Part shown: in pieces, positions 33,586 through 42,774 of the stretch
Layout of the letters: every line of letters starts with the position of its first letter
Numbering within the stretch: the first letter of the stretch is position 1
From: Bacteroidota bacterium
GTDB lineage: Bacteria > Bacteroidota > Bacteroidia > Cytophagales > Cyclobacteriaceae
Assembly (NCBI GenBank): GCA_016191555.1
Contig: JACPVX010000081.1
Coordinates: forward strand, 1-58,543
Direction: 5' to 3'
DNA: 58,543 nt
Translations under genes and position numbers: made by a program
Notes under the pieces: model-generated
Database searches by the model: none
The model's input: the letters and a program-made list of their open reading frames with translations, nothing else
Told to the model about the DNA's origin: nothing

Positions 33586-35211
33586 ATGAATGCATTCTAT
33601 CATTTTTTTATTTCCCGGTTTGAACAAGATGAGGAAGACTATTCCCGTGCCCGCCTGATCATCAACTTTATCCTCATTTCAATAGGCCTTAGCTGGTTGT
33701 TTGCGCTGCTGCACAGTCAGTTTCAATTTCATATTCCGCAATGGCTGTTTGTTTCCTTTGGCGGAGTGCTCATCTTGGTTTTATTCTTCTTTCGCTGGCC
33801 GCTTTCCATTTCGCAAATGGCCCACGTCATTATCGCCATGATTTGGATGAGCTTCCTGTGCGGCATTGCCTATTCGGGTGGAATTTATTCAATTATTCTT
33901 CCGTGGCTATTGCTCGTGCCGTTGATGGCAAATTTGTTGATTCATAAGAAAGCAGCCACAGTCTGGGCAGTGGCGGCCGTGCTCTCCATGATTTTTTTCA
34001 TGTTCTTTTTCAACAGTGCTCCCTTGCAGATGGATGGAAAAGCTGCGTGGAGATCGCTGATCGGGAATGTAGGATTAGTGTTGGTCATCTATCTTTTTAC
34101 GGAGTCGTTTTCACGATCAAAGGCTCGCCTACTGCACGCTTTAAAAGAAAGTAATGCAGATCTTTTCGAACAGAAAGAAGAAGTGCTCACTCAAAACGAA
34201 GAACTGACCCAGCAGCGCGATGAGATAACCGTTCAGCGACATCATATCGAAGAACAAAATGAATTGCTGCGGCAGCAGTTTGAACAAATTGAAAAAACCA
34301 ATGCAGAGTTGGAATTGCGTGCATCCGAGATATTCAGCCGAAATGCAACGCTGGAGGAGCATTGGCATACTTTGTTGAATATTTCAAAAAGCCGTAGCGT
34401 AAACTTTGGCGATAGTGTGGAGGCGTTGCGGGATATTACCAAAACAGCCGCCAAGAGTTTGAAAACACATCGGGTAAGCGTGTGGCAATATTTGCCCGAC
34501 ACCAATAGCATCAAATGCTTGCTTTTATACGAATTAGAAACAGATGCCTTTACGCAAGACGAAGAATTGCAAGGCAAAGAATTTCCGCGATACTTTGAAG
34601 CCTTGCTGAAGGAGGAAGTCATTCCTGCCGATGAGGCCGAAACAGATAATTATACATTTGAATTCAAAGACAGTTACCTGCGTCCGCATCATATTCAGTC
34701 CATGCTCGACACTCCTTATTTCTTAGACGGAAAGCTGGGTGGCGTAATTTGTTGCGAACATCACGAGCACCGCCATTGGTTACCGGAAGACATCATCTTT
34801 GCGCAAGCCTTGTCGGATATTGTTTCTTTGATGTTTCGGGCTACGCAGCGCAGGCAGTACGAAGCACGCATTCGCGAACAGAAAAAGGAAATCATCCGCA
34901 TCAATCAAAGTTTAGAACAGCGGATCCGCGAGCGCACGCACGAATTGGAGAACCAAAATCAACAATTGGCCGAATACGCATTCATCAATTCGCATTTGCT
35001 GCGAGCACCCCTTTGCCGGATGTTGGGATTGATTCACTTAATTGAAGTGTCGGATTTGAAGATGAAAGAATTGGAGCTGGTCGAGCACCTCAAAAAATCG
35101 GGCGATGAGCTAGACGATGTGGTGAAGCGAATCAATAGAGCCATCGAAAATGGTGATCATTTCGGCCGTGAACATTTGGACAATAATGATAACTTTGCGT
35201 CCAATTTATGA
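33586..35211 (+). CDS. Sensor protein with GAF and phosphoacceptor domain but no ATPase domain
   Basis: A 541-residue protein. Six N-terminal membrane helices (about 23-43, 52-70, 77-96, 100-118, 126-142, 158-173) are followed by a coiled coil (180-260, LFEQKEEVLTQNEELTQQRD), a GAF-like domain (265-420), a second coiled coil, then a HisKA-like end EYAFINSHLLRAPLCRMLGL with candidate phospho-His470. It stops there: no HATPase domain. Similar stand-alone NSHxxRAPL endings occur in Bacteroidota sensors. The stop overlaps the start of the next kinase gene (ATGA), so the two are translationally coupled and probably work together. Confidence 0.82.
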   Translation: MNAFYHFFISRFEQDEEDYSRARLIINFILISIGLSWLFALLHSQFQFHIPQWLFVSFGGVLILVLFFFRWPLSISQMAHVIIAMIWMSFLCGIAYSGGIYSIILPWLLLVPLMANLLIHKKAATVWAVAAVLSMIFFMFFFNSAPLQMDGKAAWRSLIGNVGLVLVIYLFTESFSRSKARLLHALKESNADLFEQKEEVLTQNEELTQQRDEITVQRHHIEEQNELLRQQFEQIEKTNAELELRASEIFSRNATLEEHWHTLLNISKSRSVNFGDSVEALRDITKTAAKSLKTHRVSVWQYLPDTNSIKCLLLYELETDAFTQDEELQGKEFPRYFEALLKEEVIPADEAETDNYTFEFKDSYLRPHHIQSMLDTPYFLDGKLGGVICCEHHEHRHWLPEDIIFAQALSDIVSLMFRATQRRQYEARIREQKKEIIRINQSLEQRIRERTHELENQNQQLAEYAFINSHLLRAPLCRMLGLIHLIEVSDLKMKELELVEHLKKSGDELDDVVKRINRAIENGDHFGREHLDNNDNFASNL

Positions 35212-37268
35212 TGAGGAAAATCCTTTGGGTTCTACTCATTCTTTCGCTGCATTTCCCCGTTGTGGCCCAAAATCGACCTTTGATTGACAGCCTGAGGAAA
35301 CAGTTAAGCAATGAGGAGACTGAAATTCAGTTTAACGCACTGAGCGCGCTCGCGTGGGAGTATCGCTTTGCCGCTCCGGATAGTACCATCTACTACGGGC
35401 AAAAAGCATTTGAATTGGGCGGTCGCCTTCATCTCAAATTAAATCTAGCCAAGCCATTGAACTTTGTGGGCGTTGCCTTCAATTATAAAGGTGATCGAAT
35501 CAAGGCATTTGAATATTATCAGCAAGCCATTCAAACAGCCGAAGCGCAAGCCGATTCTGTGCAGATGGCCTATGCCAATAATAACATCGGTCGACTTTTG
35601 TTCGAACAGGGCATTGTGGCGAAGTCGTTTAATTACTATGTACAAGCGTTGAAGCTTTTTACAGCAACACACGATCTTTCGGGTATCGCCTACGCCAAGC
35701 AGAGTTTAGCCAACTTATATCGCGTGCAACTCGATTATGCCAAGGCCGAGCAATCGTATAAAGAAGCATTGCAAATTCGTTTGAAATTAAAAAACAACCG
35801 CGACATCATGGCGGCCTATACCTACTTAGGCGCGCTGGTGCGTGAAGACAATCAGATCGATTCTTCGAATGCGTATTTTCTAAAAGCCGATTCGGTAGGC
35901 CGTCTCACAAATGATCTAATCAACCTGGCCGAGACCAATATCTTATTGGCGGAAAACTATCTGCGACAAGGACACTTAGATCGGGCACGCGAACTTGGCG
36001 AGCGTGGATTTAAAGTCATTCTAAAACACAACAACCGAAGGATGCTGCCGCAGGCACACTTGCTGATTGGCAAAGTCTATCTCGCCAATAAACAATATTC
36101 CAGGGCTGTCATTGAATTTGCATCCGCTCTGAAAGTGGCAAAGGAAACGCAGTCCTCCGCTTTTCAGATGGAAGCCTATTTTCAGTTGGCAACCGCCTCC
36201 AGCCTAATGGGCAAGAAGCAAGACGAGATTGGCTACATGAATCACTATTTGGTGTTGAAAGATTCCGTGGAAGATTTAGAATTGGCACGAAAAGTAGAGC
36301 GCCTTCAGTTTGAATTGCAGATTGAAACAAAGGAAAAGGAAAACGAATTGCTGAAGTTACAAAAGGCTCAGGCGGAGACGATCGTTAGCAGGCAGCGATT
36401 GGTAAATATTCTCTCGGGCGTGGTCATTGCATTCTTAGCGGTGTTAGCCATCATCACGTGGCGGATCAGCAAACGAAGAAAAACGAGTAACACACAGTTG
36501 GCGATTCGGAATCAGCAGATCAATCAGCACCAGCAGGAGATTGCAGATCAGAATGAAGCACTGTCGAAACGAAATCATTTGTTATCCGAAATTATCAACG
36601 AGAAAGATACCCTCATGAGCATTGTGGCCCACGATTTGAAAGCGCCACTCAACCGAATTACCGGGCTCGTGCAATTAATTGAACTCGATGGCACACTGAA
36701 TGAACGTCAGCAAGATTATGTTGCCAAGATCAAAGAATCGACACGGGGCGGTTCGAATTTGATTACCGACTTGCTGGATGTACACGCCATGGAGGAGAAC
36801 AACAACTTACCCGCTCCGGAAGCGTTTGACTTAGCTCAGCTGATTAGTGAATGCGTCACCGCGCAGCAAGTGGTGGCAGAAGCGAAAAAGATTAAGATTG
36901 AATATCAGCAGATGAATGTTACGGTCGTTACGGACAGGTCCTACCTCTTGCGAATACTCGAGAACCTACTTTCCAACGCCATCAAGTTTTCAAAAAGCGG
37001 CAGCACGATTTGGGTGAGTGGTTCCTGGGTTCATGGAAAAATAATCGTTCATGTAAAAGACCAGGGGCCGGGCTTTACGGAAAAAGATCAGCAATTCTTA
37101 TACAAGAAATTTAAACGCCTCAGTGCACGCCCCACCGCTTCTGAAAGTTCGAATGGTCTGGGGTTGGCGATCGTTAAAACACTGGTAGACCGATTGAACG
37201 GATCGATTGAACTGAAGACCAAAGAAAAGGAGGGAAGCGAATTTATCGTTACCCTTCCCTCGCACTAG
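35208..37268 (+). CDS. TPR-repeat sensor histidine kinase
   Basis: A 686-residue kinase with a signal peptide (LWVLLILSLHFPVVAQ). About 350 residues of tetratricopeptide repeats in the periplasm follow (EYYQQAIQTAEAQADSVQMA, QSYKEALQIRLKLKNNRDIM). A membrane helix (about 397-417, LSGVVIAFLAVLAIITW) precedes a coiled coil. HisKA has SIVAHDLKAPLNRITGLVQL with His475, and the HATPase domain has ENLLSNAIKFS, VKDQGPGF and NGLGLAIVKTLV. The response-regulator partner is not in the window. It may phosphorylate the upstream ATPase-less protein (inferred from 4-nt overlap). Confidence 0.9.
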   Translation: MMRKILWVLLILSLHFPVVAQNRPLIDSLRKQLSNEETEIQFNALSALAWEYRFAAPDSTIYYGQKAFELGGRLHLKLNLAKPLNFVGVAFNYKGDRIKAFEYYQQAIQTAEAQADSVQMAYANNNIGRLLFEQGIVAKSFNYYVQALKLFTATHDLSGIAYAKQSLANLYRVQLDYAKAEQSYKEALQIRLKLKNNRDIMAAYTYLGALVREDNQIDSSNAYFLKADSVGRLTNDLINLAETNILLAENYLRQGHLDRARELGERGFKVILKHNNRRMLPQAHLLIGKVYLANKQYSRAVIEFASALKVAKETQSSAFQMEAYFQLATASSLMGKKQDEIGYMNHYLVLKDSVEDLELARKVERLQFELQIETKEKENELLKLQKAQAETIVSRQRLVNILSGVVIAFLAVLAIITWRISKRRKTSNTQLAIRNQQINQHQQEIADQNEALSKRNHLLSEIINEKDTLMSIVAHDLKAPLNRITGLVQLIELDGTLNERQQDYVAKIKESTRGGSNLITDLLDVHAMEENNNLPAPEAFDLAQLISECVTAQQVVAEAKKIKIEYQQMNVTVVTDRSYLLRILENLLSNAIKFSKSGSTIWVSGSWVHGKIIVHVKDQGPGFTEKDQQFLYKKFKRLSARPTASESSNGLGLAIVKTLVDRLNGSIELKTKEKEGSEFIVTLPSH

Positions 37269-37279
37269 TTCTTATCGTT

Positions 37280-38422
37280 TTATTGGGCGAGAGCTTGTTC
37301 TAAATCAGCAATCAAGTCTTCTACATCTTCCACGCCCACACTCAACCGAATCAACGTATCGCTCAATCCGTTTTTAATGCGCTCTTCTTTCGGAATGCTG
37401 GCGTGCGTCATCGAAGCCGGGTGATTGATGAGAGATTCAACGCCTCCAAGCGATTCTGCCAGAGAGAATATTTGGACACTCTCCATCATCTTAATGGCCT
37501 TATCCAATTGATCATCCTTTAACGTGAAGGAAAGCATACCACCGAAATCCTTCATTTGTTTTTTCGCAATGGCGTGATTCGGGTGATCCGTAAATCCGGG
37601 CCAATAAACTTTCCCTACTTTCGGATGTTGGCGTAAATATTCAGCAATCTTTTTTCCGTTGAAGCAATGGCGCTCCATGCGCAAATGCAGTGTCTTGATA
37701 CCACGCAACACTAAGAATGAATCTTGTGGGCCGGGCACTGCGCCACACGAATTGGCGATGAAAGCTAAGTCTTTATAAAGTGTCTCATCATTCACTACCA
37801 GCGCGCCCATGATCACATCGCTGTGGCCACCCAAATATTTGGTCACCGAATGCATCACAATGTCGGCACCCAAATCCAATGGGTTTTGCAGATAAGGCGA
37901 AGCAAATGTGTTATCTACTGCTACTTGGATCTTGTGTTTTTTGGCAATGGCCACGCATGCTTCAATATCGATGATGCGCATCAATGGATTGGAAGGAGTT
38001 TCCAACCAAAGCAATTTGGTTTTAGAGTTAACTAACGGCTCGATGTTCGCTACGTTGGTGAGGTCAATAAAGTGAAACTTGATGCCGGCACGCTCATACA
38101 CTTTCGTGAAGAGGCGATACGAACCGCCATACAAATCGTTGCTTGTAATTACTTCGTCACCCGGATTGAGTAAACGCAATACGGCATCAGTAGCACCCAT
38201 GCCACTCGAAAAGCACAATCCGAATTTTCCGTTCTCCAGTGCCGCAATGTTTTTCTGAAGTTGATTGCGGGTAGGATTGGCACCACGTGCGTAGGCGTAG
38301 CCTTTGTGCTTGGAAGGTGACTCCTGCACGTAAGTAGACGTTTGATAAATCGGTGTCATGATGGCACCGGTGGTAGGATCTGGTTCTACACCTGCGTGAA
38401 TTGCTTTCGTTCCGAATTTCAT
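37280..38422 (-). CDS. metB: Cystathionine gamma-synthase / lyase (Cys/Met PLP family)
   Basis: A 380-residue PLP enzyme: [20 protein letters not shown] at the start, [33 protein letters not shown], and [20 protein letters not shown] with the Schiff-base lysine. It either condenses O-acylhomoserine with cysteine (MetB) or cleaves cystathionine (MccB/CGL); sequence alone does not separate them, so both remain open. Downstream of an E2 gene on the same strand but separated by a hairpin. Cytoplasmic tetramer by family. Confidence 0.88.
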   Translation of the reverse strand: MKFGTKAIHAGVEPDPTTGAIMTPIYQTSTYVQESPSKHKGYAYARGANPTRNQLQKNIAALENGKFGLCFSSGMGATDAVLRLLNPGDEVITSNDLYGGSYRLFTKVYERAGIKFHFIDLTNVANIEPLVNSKTKLLWLETPSNPLMRIIDIEACVAIAKKHKIQVAVDNTFASPYLQNPLDLGADIVMHSVTKYLGGHSDVIMGALVVNDETLYKDLAFIANSCGAVPGPQDSFLVLRGIKTLHLRMERHCFNGKKIAEYLRQHPKVGKVYWPGFTDHPNHAIAKKQMKDFGGMLSFTLKDDQLDKAIKMMESVQIFSLAESLGGVESLINHPASMTHASIPKEERIKNGLSDTLIRLSVGVEDVEDLIADLEQALAQ

Positions 38423-38463
38423 TGCTGAAGATTTAGATATGAGACGTGAGACTTGAGACTTAA

Positions 38464-38490
38464 GAACAAGTGTACTTTAAACACTCGTTC
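38464..38490 (-). terminator. Hairpin between the E2 and cystathionine enzyme genes
   Basis: GAACAAGTGT / ACACTCGTTC with a 7-nt loop, one mismatch, located between the stop at 38513 and the start at 38422 of two minus-strand genes. It lacks a strong T-tract. Confidence 0.4.
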
Positions 38491-38512
38491 CTAATCCCAT
38501 CTTTTTGAAAAC

Positions 38513-39796
38513 TTAAATGCTTTTGTTGATATCGAACTTTTCCAGGTAGTCGGCTACCCTGCGCACAAAACTTCCACCCAATGCCCCGTCCACCACGCGA
38601 TGATCGTACGAGTGTGATAAGAACATTTTGTGACGAATCGCAATGGCATCGCCATATGGAGTTTCCACCACGGCCGGTTTTTTCTGCACAGCGCCTAAAG
38701 CTAAAATAGCTACCTGCGGTTGCATGATGATCGGTGTGCCCATCACATTACCGAATGAACCTACATTCGATACGGTAAAGGTGCCACCCGCTAATTCGTC
38801 CGGCTTCAATTTGTTTTCGCGGGCGCGCTTCGCTAAGTCATTCACTGCTTTGGCCAAACCGCTGATGTTATACTGATCGGCATTTTTAATCACGGGCACA
38901 ATCAGGTTGCCGGTAGGTAATGCCACCGCCATACCGATATTGATGTCTTTCTTTTTGATGATGCGATCGCCATCCACCTGCACGTTGATCATCGGGAAAT
39001 CTTTGATCGCCATCATGACGGCTTCAATAAAAATAGGAGTGAAGGTAAGCGAATCGCCTTCTCTTTTTTGATAGTCGTTCTTCCACTTGTTTCTCCAAAA
39101 TACGATGTTGGTTACATCGGCTTCTACAAAAGATGTCACGTGTGGCGAAATGCGTTTGCTGTCCACCATACGCTCGGCAATCATCTTGCGCATACGGTCC
39201 ATCTGAATGATTTCATCGCCACCGCTGATCGATGCAGGTACCAAAGGAGCTGAAGAAGTGCGAGGTGTGCTGGCAATAGTCTGACCCAGTTTGCGCTGTT
39301 GCACATAGTCGAGCATATCTTTTTTCGTAACACGGCCCTCTGCTCCGGTGCCGGAAATGCTTTCTAATTCAGCTAGTGCAATCTGTTCTTCTTTGGCAAT
39401 ATTTTTTACTAACGGTGAATAGAACCGTGTGGAGTTTTTAAAATCGACTGCTTGTGGTGCAGGTGTAGCGTGACCATTGGAGGCAGCGGCTACGACAGGA
39501 GCACTTGCCACAGCGGGAGTAGGAGTGGAGCTGGCTGCTGGTGTACCTGCTGCTACATCGGTGGTGATGATGGCAATGGCTTTTCCTACCTTCACCACTT
39601 CGCCTTCTTTCGCCAATAATTCTTTCAATACACCCGCATAGATCGATGGCACTTCGGTGTCCACCTTGTCGGTTGCTACTTCCAACACACTTTCGTCTTG
39701 CTCAATTTTGTCACCAGGTTTCTTCAGCCATTTCAAAATGGTAGCCTCCATGATGCTTTCACCCATTTTGGGCATGATCAGTTCTACTTGTGCCAT
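38513..39796 (-). CDS. 2-oxo acid dehydrogenase E2 acyltransferase
   Basis: A 427-residue core enzyme with a lipoyl domain (residues 1-76, lipoyl-lysine in EVATDKVDTEVPS), an Ala/Pro-rich linker (about 85-115), an E3-binding domain (SPLVKNIAKEEQIALAELES then GAEGRVTKKDML) and a catalytic CoA-acyltransferase domain ending with LSHSYDHRVVDGALGGSFV, holding the active-site His and Asp. It transfers acyl groups to CoA in a pyruvate or branched-chain complex; which one is unclear, as E1 and E3 genes are not adjacent. Confidence 0.93.
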   Translation of the reverse strand: MAQVELIMPKMGESIMEATILKWLKKPGDKIEQDESVLEVATDKVDTEVPSIYAGVLKELLAKEGEVVKVGKAIAIITTDVAAGTPAASSTPTPAVASAPVVAAASNGHATPAPQAVDFKNSTRFYSPLVKNIAKEEQIALAELESISGTGAEGRVTKKDMLDYVQQRKLGQTIASTPRTSSAPLVPASISGGDEIIQMDRMRKMIAERMVDSKRISPHVTSFVEADVTNIVFWRNKWKNDYQKREGDSLTFTPIFIEAVMMAIKDFPMINVQVDGDRIIKKKDINIGMAVALPTGNLIVPVIKNADQYNISGLAKAVNDLAKRARENKLKPDELAGGTFTVSNVGSFGNVMGTPIIMQPQVAILALGAVQKKPAVVETPYGDAIAIRHKMFLSHSYDHRVVDGALGGSFVRRVADYLEKFDINKSI

Positions 39797-39971
39797 ATGC
39801 GGAAGTCGTTTAAAGTTCCAAAGTTACTACTTTTATACAGCGATGCTAACGATTGAAATCAATCAGAATTTGATTTTGAGTTTGCATCACCGCACGAAAT
39901 TTATTTTCTCCGAATCACTCATTTCACCTTTTTCATAAGCCCTTTTTTCTGCCTGAGGCATGGCGCTTGAA

Positions 39972-41222
39972 TTATTTTGGCAAGCTGAGTCGTATCAAAT
40001 TTAACACCGCCATTGAAGCCAACCGAATGTTGAGCATCCGATCTTGCGAAAGCTGCAACTTTTTGGTGACAGTCTGGTGTTTGTCGGAGTAAGCAATCCA
40101 CACCATGCCCACCGGTTTTTCGGGGGTGGCGCCTCCGGGTCCGGCAATACCGCTCGTTGCCACGCCAATATCCGTATTGAACTTGGCACGCACAATGTTG
40201 GCCATTTCGATAATGGTGGGTTCGCTCACAGCGCCATACTTTTCTAAAATCTCCGGCTTCACTCCCAATTGCCGCATTTTGATTTCATATGCATACGGCA
40301 CCATGCTTCCCAGGAAATAATCGGAGCAACCGGCTACGGAAGTAATCAAATGAGTCAGGTATCCTCCCGTGCAACTTTCTGCCATCGAGATGGTCAGCTT
40401 GCGGTCGCGCAACATTTTACCGATCGCCACTTCGATGGGCTCATCGCCATAGCCATAGATATACTCTCCGGCCAGTGGTTGTAATTTTTTAACGAGTTCA
40501 TCAATCTCCGCTTCTAAGGAACTGGACGATGAACTGAAGCCTGTCAATCGCAACTTTACTTCTCCCAAGCTGGGCAGATAGGCTAATTTGATATGAGGGG
40601 GCAATGACTTTTCCCAAGTGGAAATTTTATCCGCCAGAAAAGACTCACCAATGCCAATGGTGCGAATGACTTTGTGATAAATATGAGGTGTTTGAAATGT
40701 TTCTTTCAGTTTGGGGATGACGCGCTCGGTCATCATCTTCTTCATTTCGTGGGGCACGCCCGGCATCGACATAAATACTTTGCCATTTTTTTCGAACCAC
40801 ATGCCCGGTGCAGTGCCAATGGGGTTGGCGATTTTGGTACAACACGTTGGCAGCGCAGCTTGTTGACGGTTAAGCTCCGTCATTTCACGTCCGCGACTTT
40901 TGAAGAATGCTGTTACCTCTGCCAGCGCTTCTTCGTGCATCTGCAATTCGCAGTTAAAATATTTTGCCAGCAACGGTTTGGTCAAGTCATCACTCGTGGG
41001 GCCGAGGCCTCCGGTGATCAATACAATATCTGCTCTTGTTTCTGCTTCCGCGAAAGCGGTCAGAATTTCATCTTCCTGATCGCCCACCGTTGTCTTACGA
41101 ATCACCTTGATTCCCACTTTATCGAGTTCCACACTCATCCATTGCGAGTTGGTGTCTACAATTTGTCCATACAGAATCTCATCTCCAATCGTGAGTAGTT
41201 CGGCCAGAATTTTCTTCATCAT
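39972..41222 (-). CDS. cinA: CinA family protein (nicotinamide-nucleotide amidohydrolase)
   Basis: A 416-residue two-domain protein. The N-terminal MoCF/COG1058-like domain has AELLTIGDEILYGQIVDTNS and VLITGGLGPTSDDLTK; the C-terminal NMN-deamidase domain has TISMAESCTGGYLTHLITSV and IGVATSGIAGPGG. It recycles pyridine nucleotides (NMN to NaMN, ADP-ribose pyrophosphatase-type activity). Two adjacent ATG codons give starts at 41222 or 41219. It follows the channel gene by 3 nt on the same strand, so the two are likely co-transcribed. Confidence 0.93.
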   Translation of the reverse strand: MMKKILAELLTIGDEILYGQIVDTNSQWMSVELDKVGIKVIRKTTVGDQEDEILTAFAEAETRADIVLITGGLGPTSDDLTKPLLAKYFNCELQMHEEALAEVTAFFKSRGREMTELNRQQAALPTCCTKIANPIGTAPGMWFEKNGKVFMSMPGVPHEMKKMMTERVIPKLKETFQTPHIYHKVIRTIGIGESFLADKISTWEKSLPPHIKLAYLPSLGEVKLRLTGFSSSSSSLEAEIDELVKKLQPLAGEYIYGYGDEPIEVAIGKMLRDRKLTISMAESCTGGYLTHLITSVAGCSDYFLGSMVPYAYEIKMRQLGVKPEILEKYGAVSEPTIIEMANIVRAKFNTDIGVATSGIAGPGGATPEKPVGMVWIAYSDKHQTVTKKLQLSQDRMLNIRLASMAVLNLIRLSLPK

Positions 41223-41225
41223 CGA

Positions 41226-42173
41226 TTAATTAAAAACAGCAGTTCCAACAAAAATTAAATTAGCCAGCGCATAAATGATCAAAATAACACGCGATCCCAC
41301 TTTGTTAACTCGCAAGCATTTTTCTTTTTTACCGGCATCGTACAAACGCAAACAAATTGCCGACACCAGCAAGATGCTGAAGATGGCAAAGAACGTAAGT
41401 GTGTGAAGGGTATCTACCAGTGTAAACGTAGATGATTCGGGTAGCAATGAATCGATGATGTATTTATTACCGACTGCGGCAAACAAACCACCCACCGGCA
41501 GGCCAAAACGCGGCTCATGTTCCCATGGCTTAGGTGCGAAGCTGATCATGGCAATGAGAAACGCAATGTACATGCCTAAGAATATTTTCATAAACAGTCC
41601 AAGCGCATCGCGCTGTAGATCCATTTCGATCACGAAAGAAGAAAAAGTCTGCGGGTGGCGGCCCGGTCGCGAATCGCCAAATCCGGTTTGATAATCATTC
41701 GTTCCTACTGATACTTTGAAGTTGCGAATGTTCCATCCATCAATGGCTTCCGTAGGGCTAAATTTGCTTCCGGCTTCATCGGCTTTAAAGACCATGCTGG
41801 TAATATCATATTGCGAGTTTTCGATTTGCATGCTCAGGTGCTGCTGATCAAACGGAAAATCCTGCACATTCCACTTTTCCTTCATCGTTGCCTTCATCTT
41901 CATCATCACCCAAGCCTTTCCTTCCAGACTATCGGCAATAGGTGGTGCCTGCTCATATCCCTTGGCCGTGGGCATATCTAATTGTGTGGTGAAATCGTAT
42001 TTCGGATTGTTATAAATAAACCAAAGCCAAAAGCGTGCGGTGTATTCCTTATCGTGGAAATTGATATCGTGCACACTCAATACATACGCACCCACTTTGA
42101 TGGTGTCGGCTTGCCCGAACGAAGGAATTGCCGCGAATAGCATGCAGGCACAGAGCAATGATCGGAAAGACAT
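41226..42173 (-). CDS. Prokaryotic pentameric ligand-gated ion channel homologue
   Basis: A 315-residue protein with a signal peptide (LLCACMLFAAIPSFGQ). The periplasmic domain shows the pLGIC beta-sandwich pattern with the Pro-loop FPFDQQHLSMQI (106-117), the Cys-loop equivalent without the flanking disulfide cysteines, as in GLIC/ELIC. Four helices follow: M1 190-213, M2 221-243 (PRFGLPVGGLFAAVGNKYII), M3 252-276, M4 294-314. Length matches bacterial members. Ligand and ion unknown; M2 differs from GLIC/ELIC. First gene of a unit with cinA. Confidence 0.8.
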   Translation of the reverse strand: MSFRSLLCACMLFAAIPSFGQADTIKVGAYVLSVHDINFHDKEYTARFWLWFIYNNPKYDFTTQLDMPTAKGYEQAPPIADSLEGKAWVMMKMKATMKEKWNVQDFPFDQQHLSMQIENSQYDITSMVFKADEAGSKFSPTEAIDGWNIRNFKVSVGTNDYQTGFGDSRPGRHPQTFSSFVIEMDLQRDALGLFMKIFLGMYIAFLIAMISFAPKPWEHEPRFGLPVGGLFAAVGNKYIIDSLLPESSTFTLVDTLHTLTFFAIFSILLVSAICLRLYDAGKKEKCLRVNKVGSRVILIIYALANLIFVGTAVFN

Positions 42174-42303
42174 GGCTTTTTTATGGATTTAAGCCTGCAA
42201 GATAACCACTGGCACTCTAAAACAAACAAATCCAAGCCCAAAGCGGAAAATTGCTATTCTTGGTGTAATTTTCGAGTCAGAAACTAAAAAACCGTTAATA
42301 GAT

Positions 42304-42744
42304 ATGCACAGCATTTTACTTGCCACCCACTCTGTCGTTCGTTATTTCCTTTTGATCGTGTTGATCGTAGTTATTTTGCGGTCGCTCATGGGCTGGATGA
42401 ACCGCTCTGCCTATTCCAAATTGGATGACAAGCTGAGTTTGGGTCTCTTCATTCTTACACACACGCAATTGCTGCTCGGTATTTTGTTATTCTTTCTAAG
42501 CCCGTTGGTTATTTTCAGTGGTGCTGCCATGGGCGACCGCGTAGCTCGCTACTGGTTGGTAGAGCATAATACAGGTATGATTCTGGCGATTACGCTGATT
42601 ACCATTGCTCGTATTTCATCGAAGAAGATCAAAGACGGTGCCTTCAGACACAAGCGCATGTTTACGCTGAATGCCATTGCTTTGGTCATTATTTTGGTGA
42701 TGATTGGTCTTAGCCACCGCGGATTTTTCTCGATCACTTACTAG
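42304..42744 (+). CDS. Four-helix membrane protein, cytochrome-b-like
   Basis: A 146-residue integral membrane protein with four helices. Histidines occur near helix ends (LATHSVVRYFLLI, LTHTQLLLGI, VEHNTGMILAITL, HKRMFTLNAI), the arrangement seen in small cytochrome-b-like proteins of Bacteroidota, so heme binding is possible but unproven. ATG 42304 is the natural start. It precedes the OmpA/PD40 gene by 30 nt, possibly one transcript, and is divergent to the channel gene. Confidence 0.7.
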   Translation: MHSILLATHSVVRYFLLIVLIVVILRSLMGWMNRSAYSKLDDKLSLGLFILTHTQLLLGILLFFLSPLVIFSGAAMGDRVARYWLVEHNTGMILAITLITIARISSKKIKDGAFRHKRMFTLNAIALVIILVMIGLSHRGFFSITY

Positions 42745-42774
42745 TCATTGGCTCACCACACTAACCCCCCTCCA

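Noticed and set aside
33586..37268. Sensor pair as one frameshifted kinase gene
   Set aside because: The second protein has its own signal peptide, TPR region, HisKA and HATPase; the overlap is a normal ATGA coupling.
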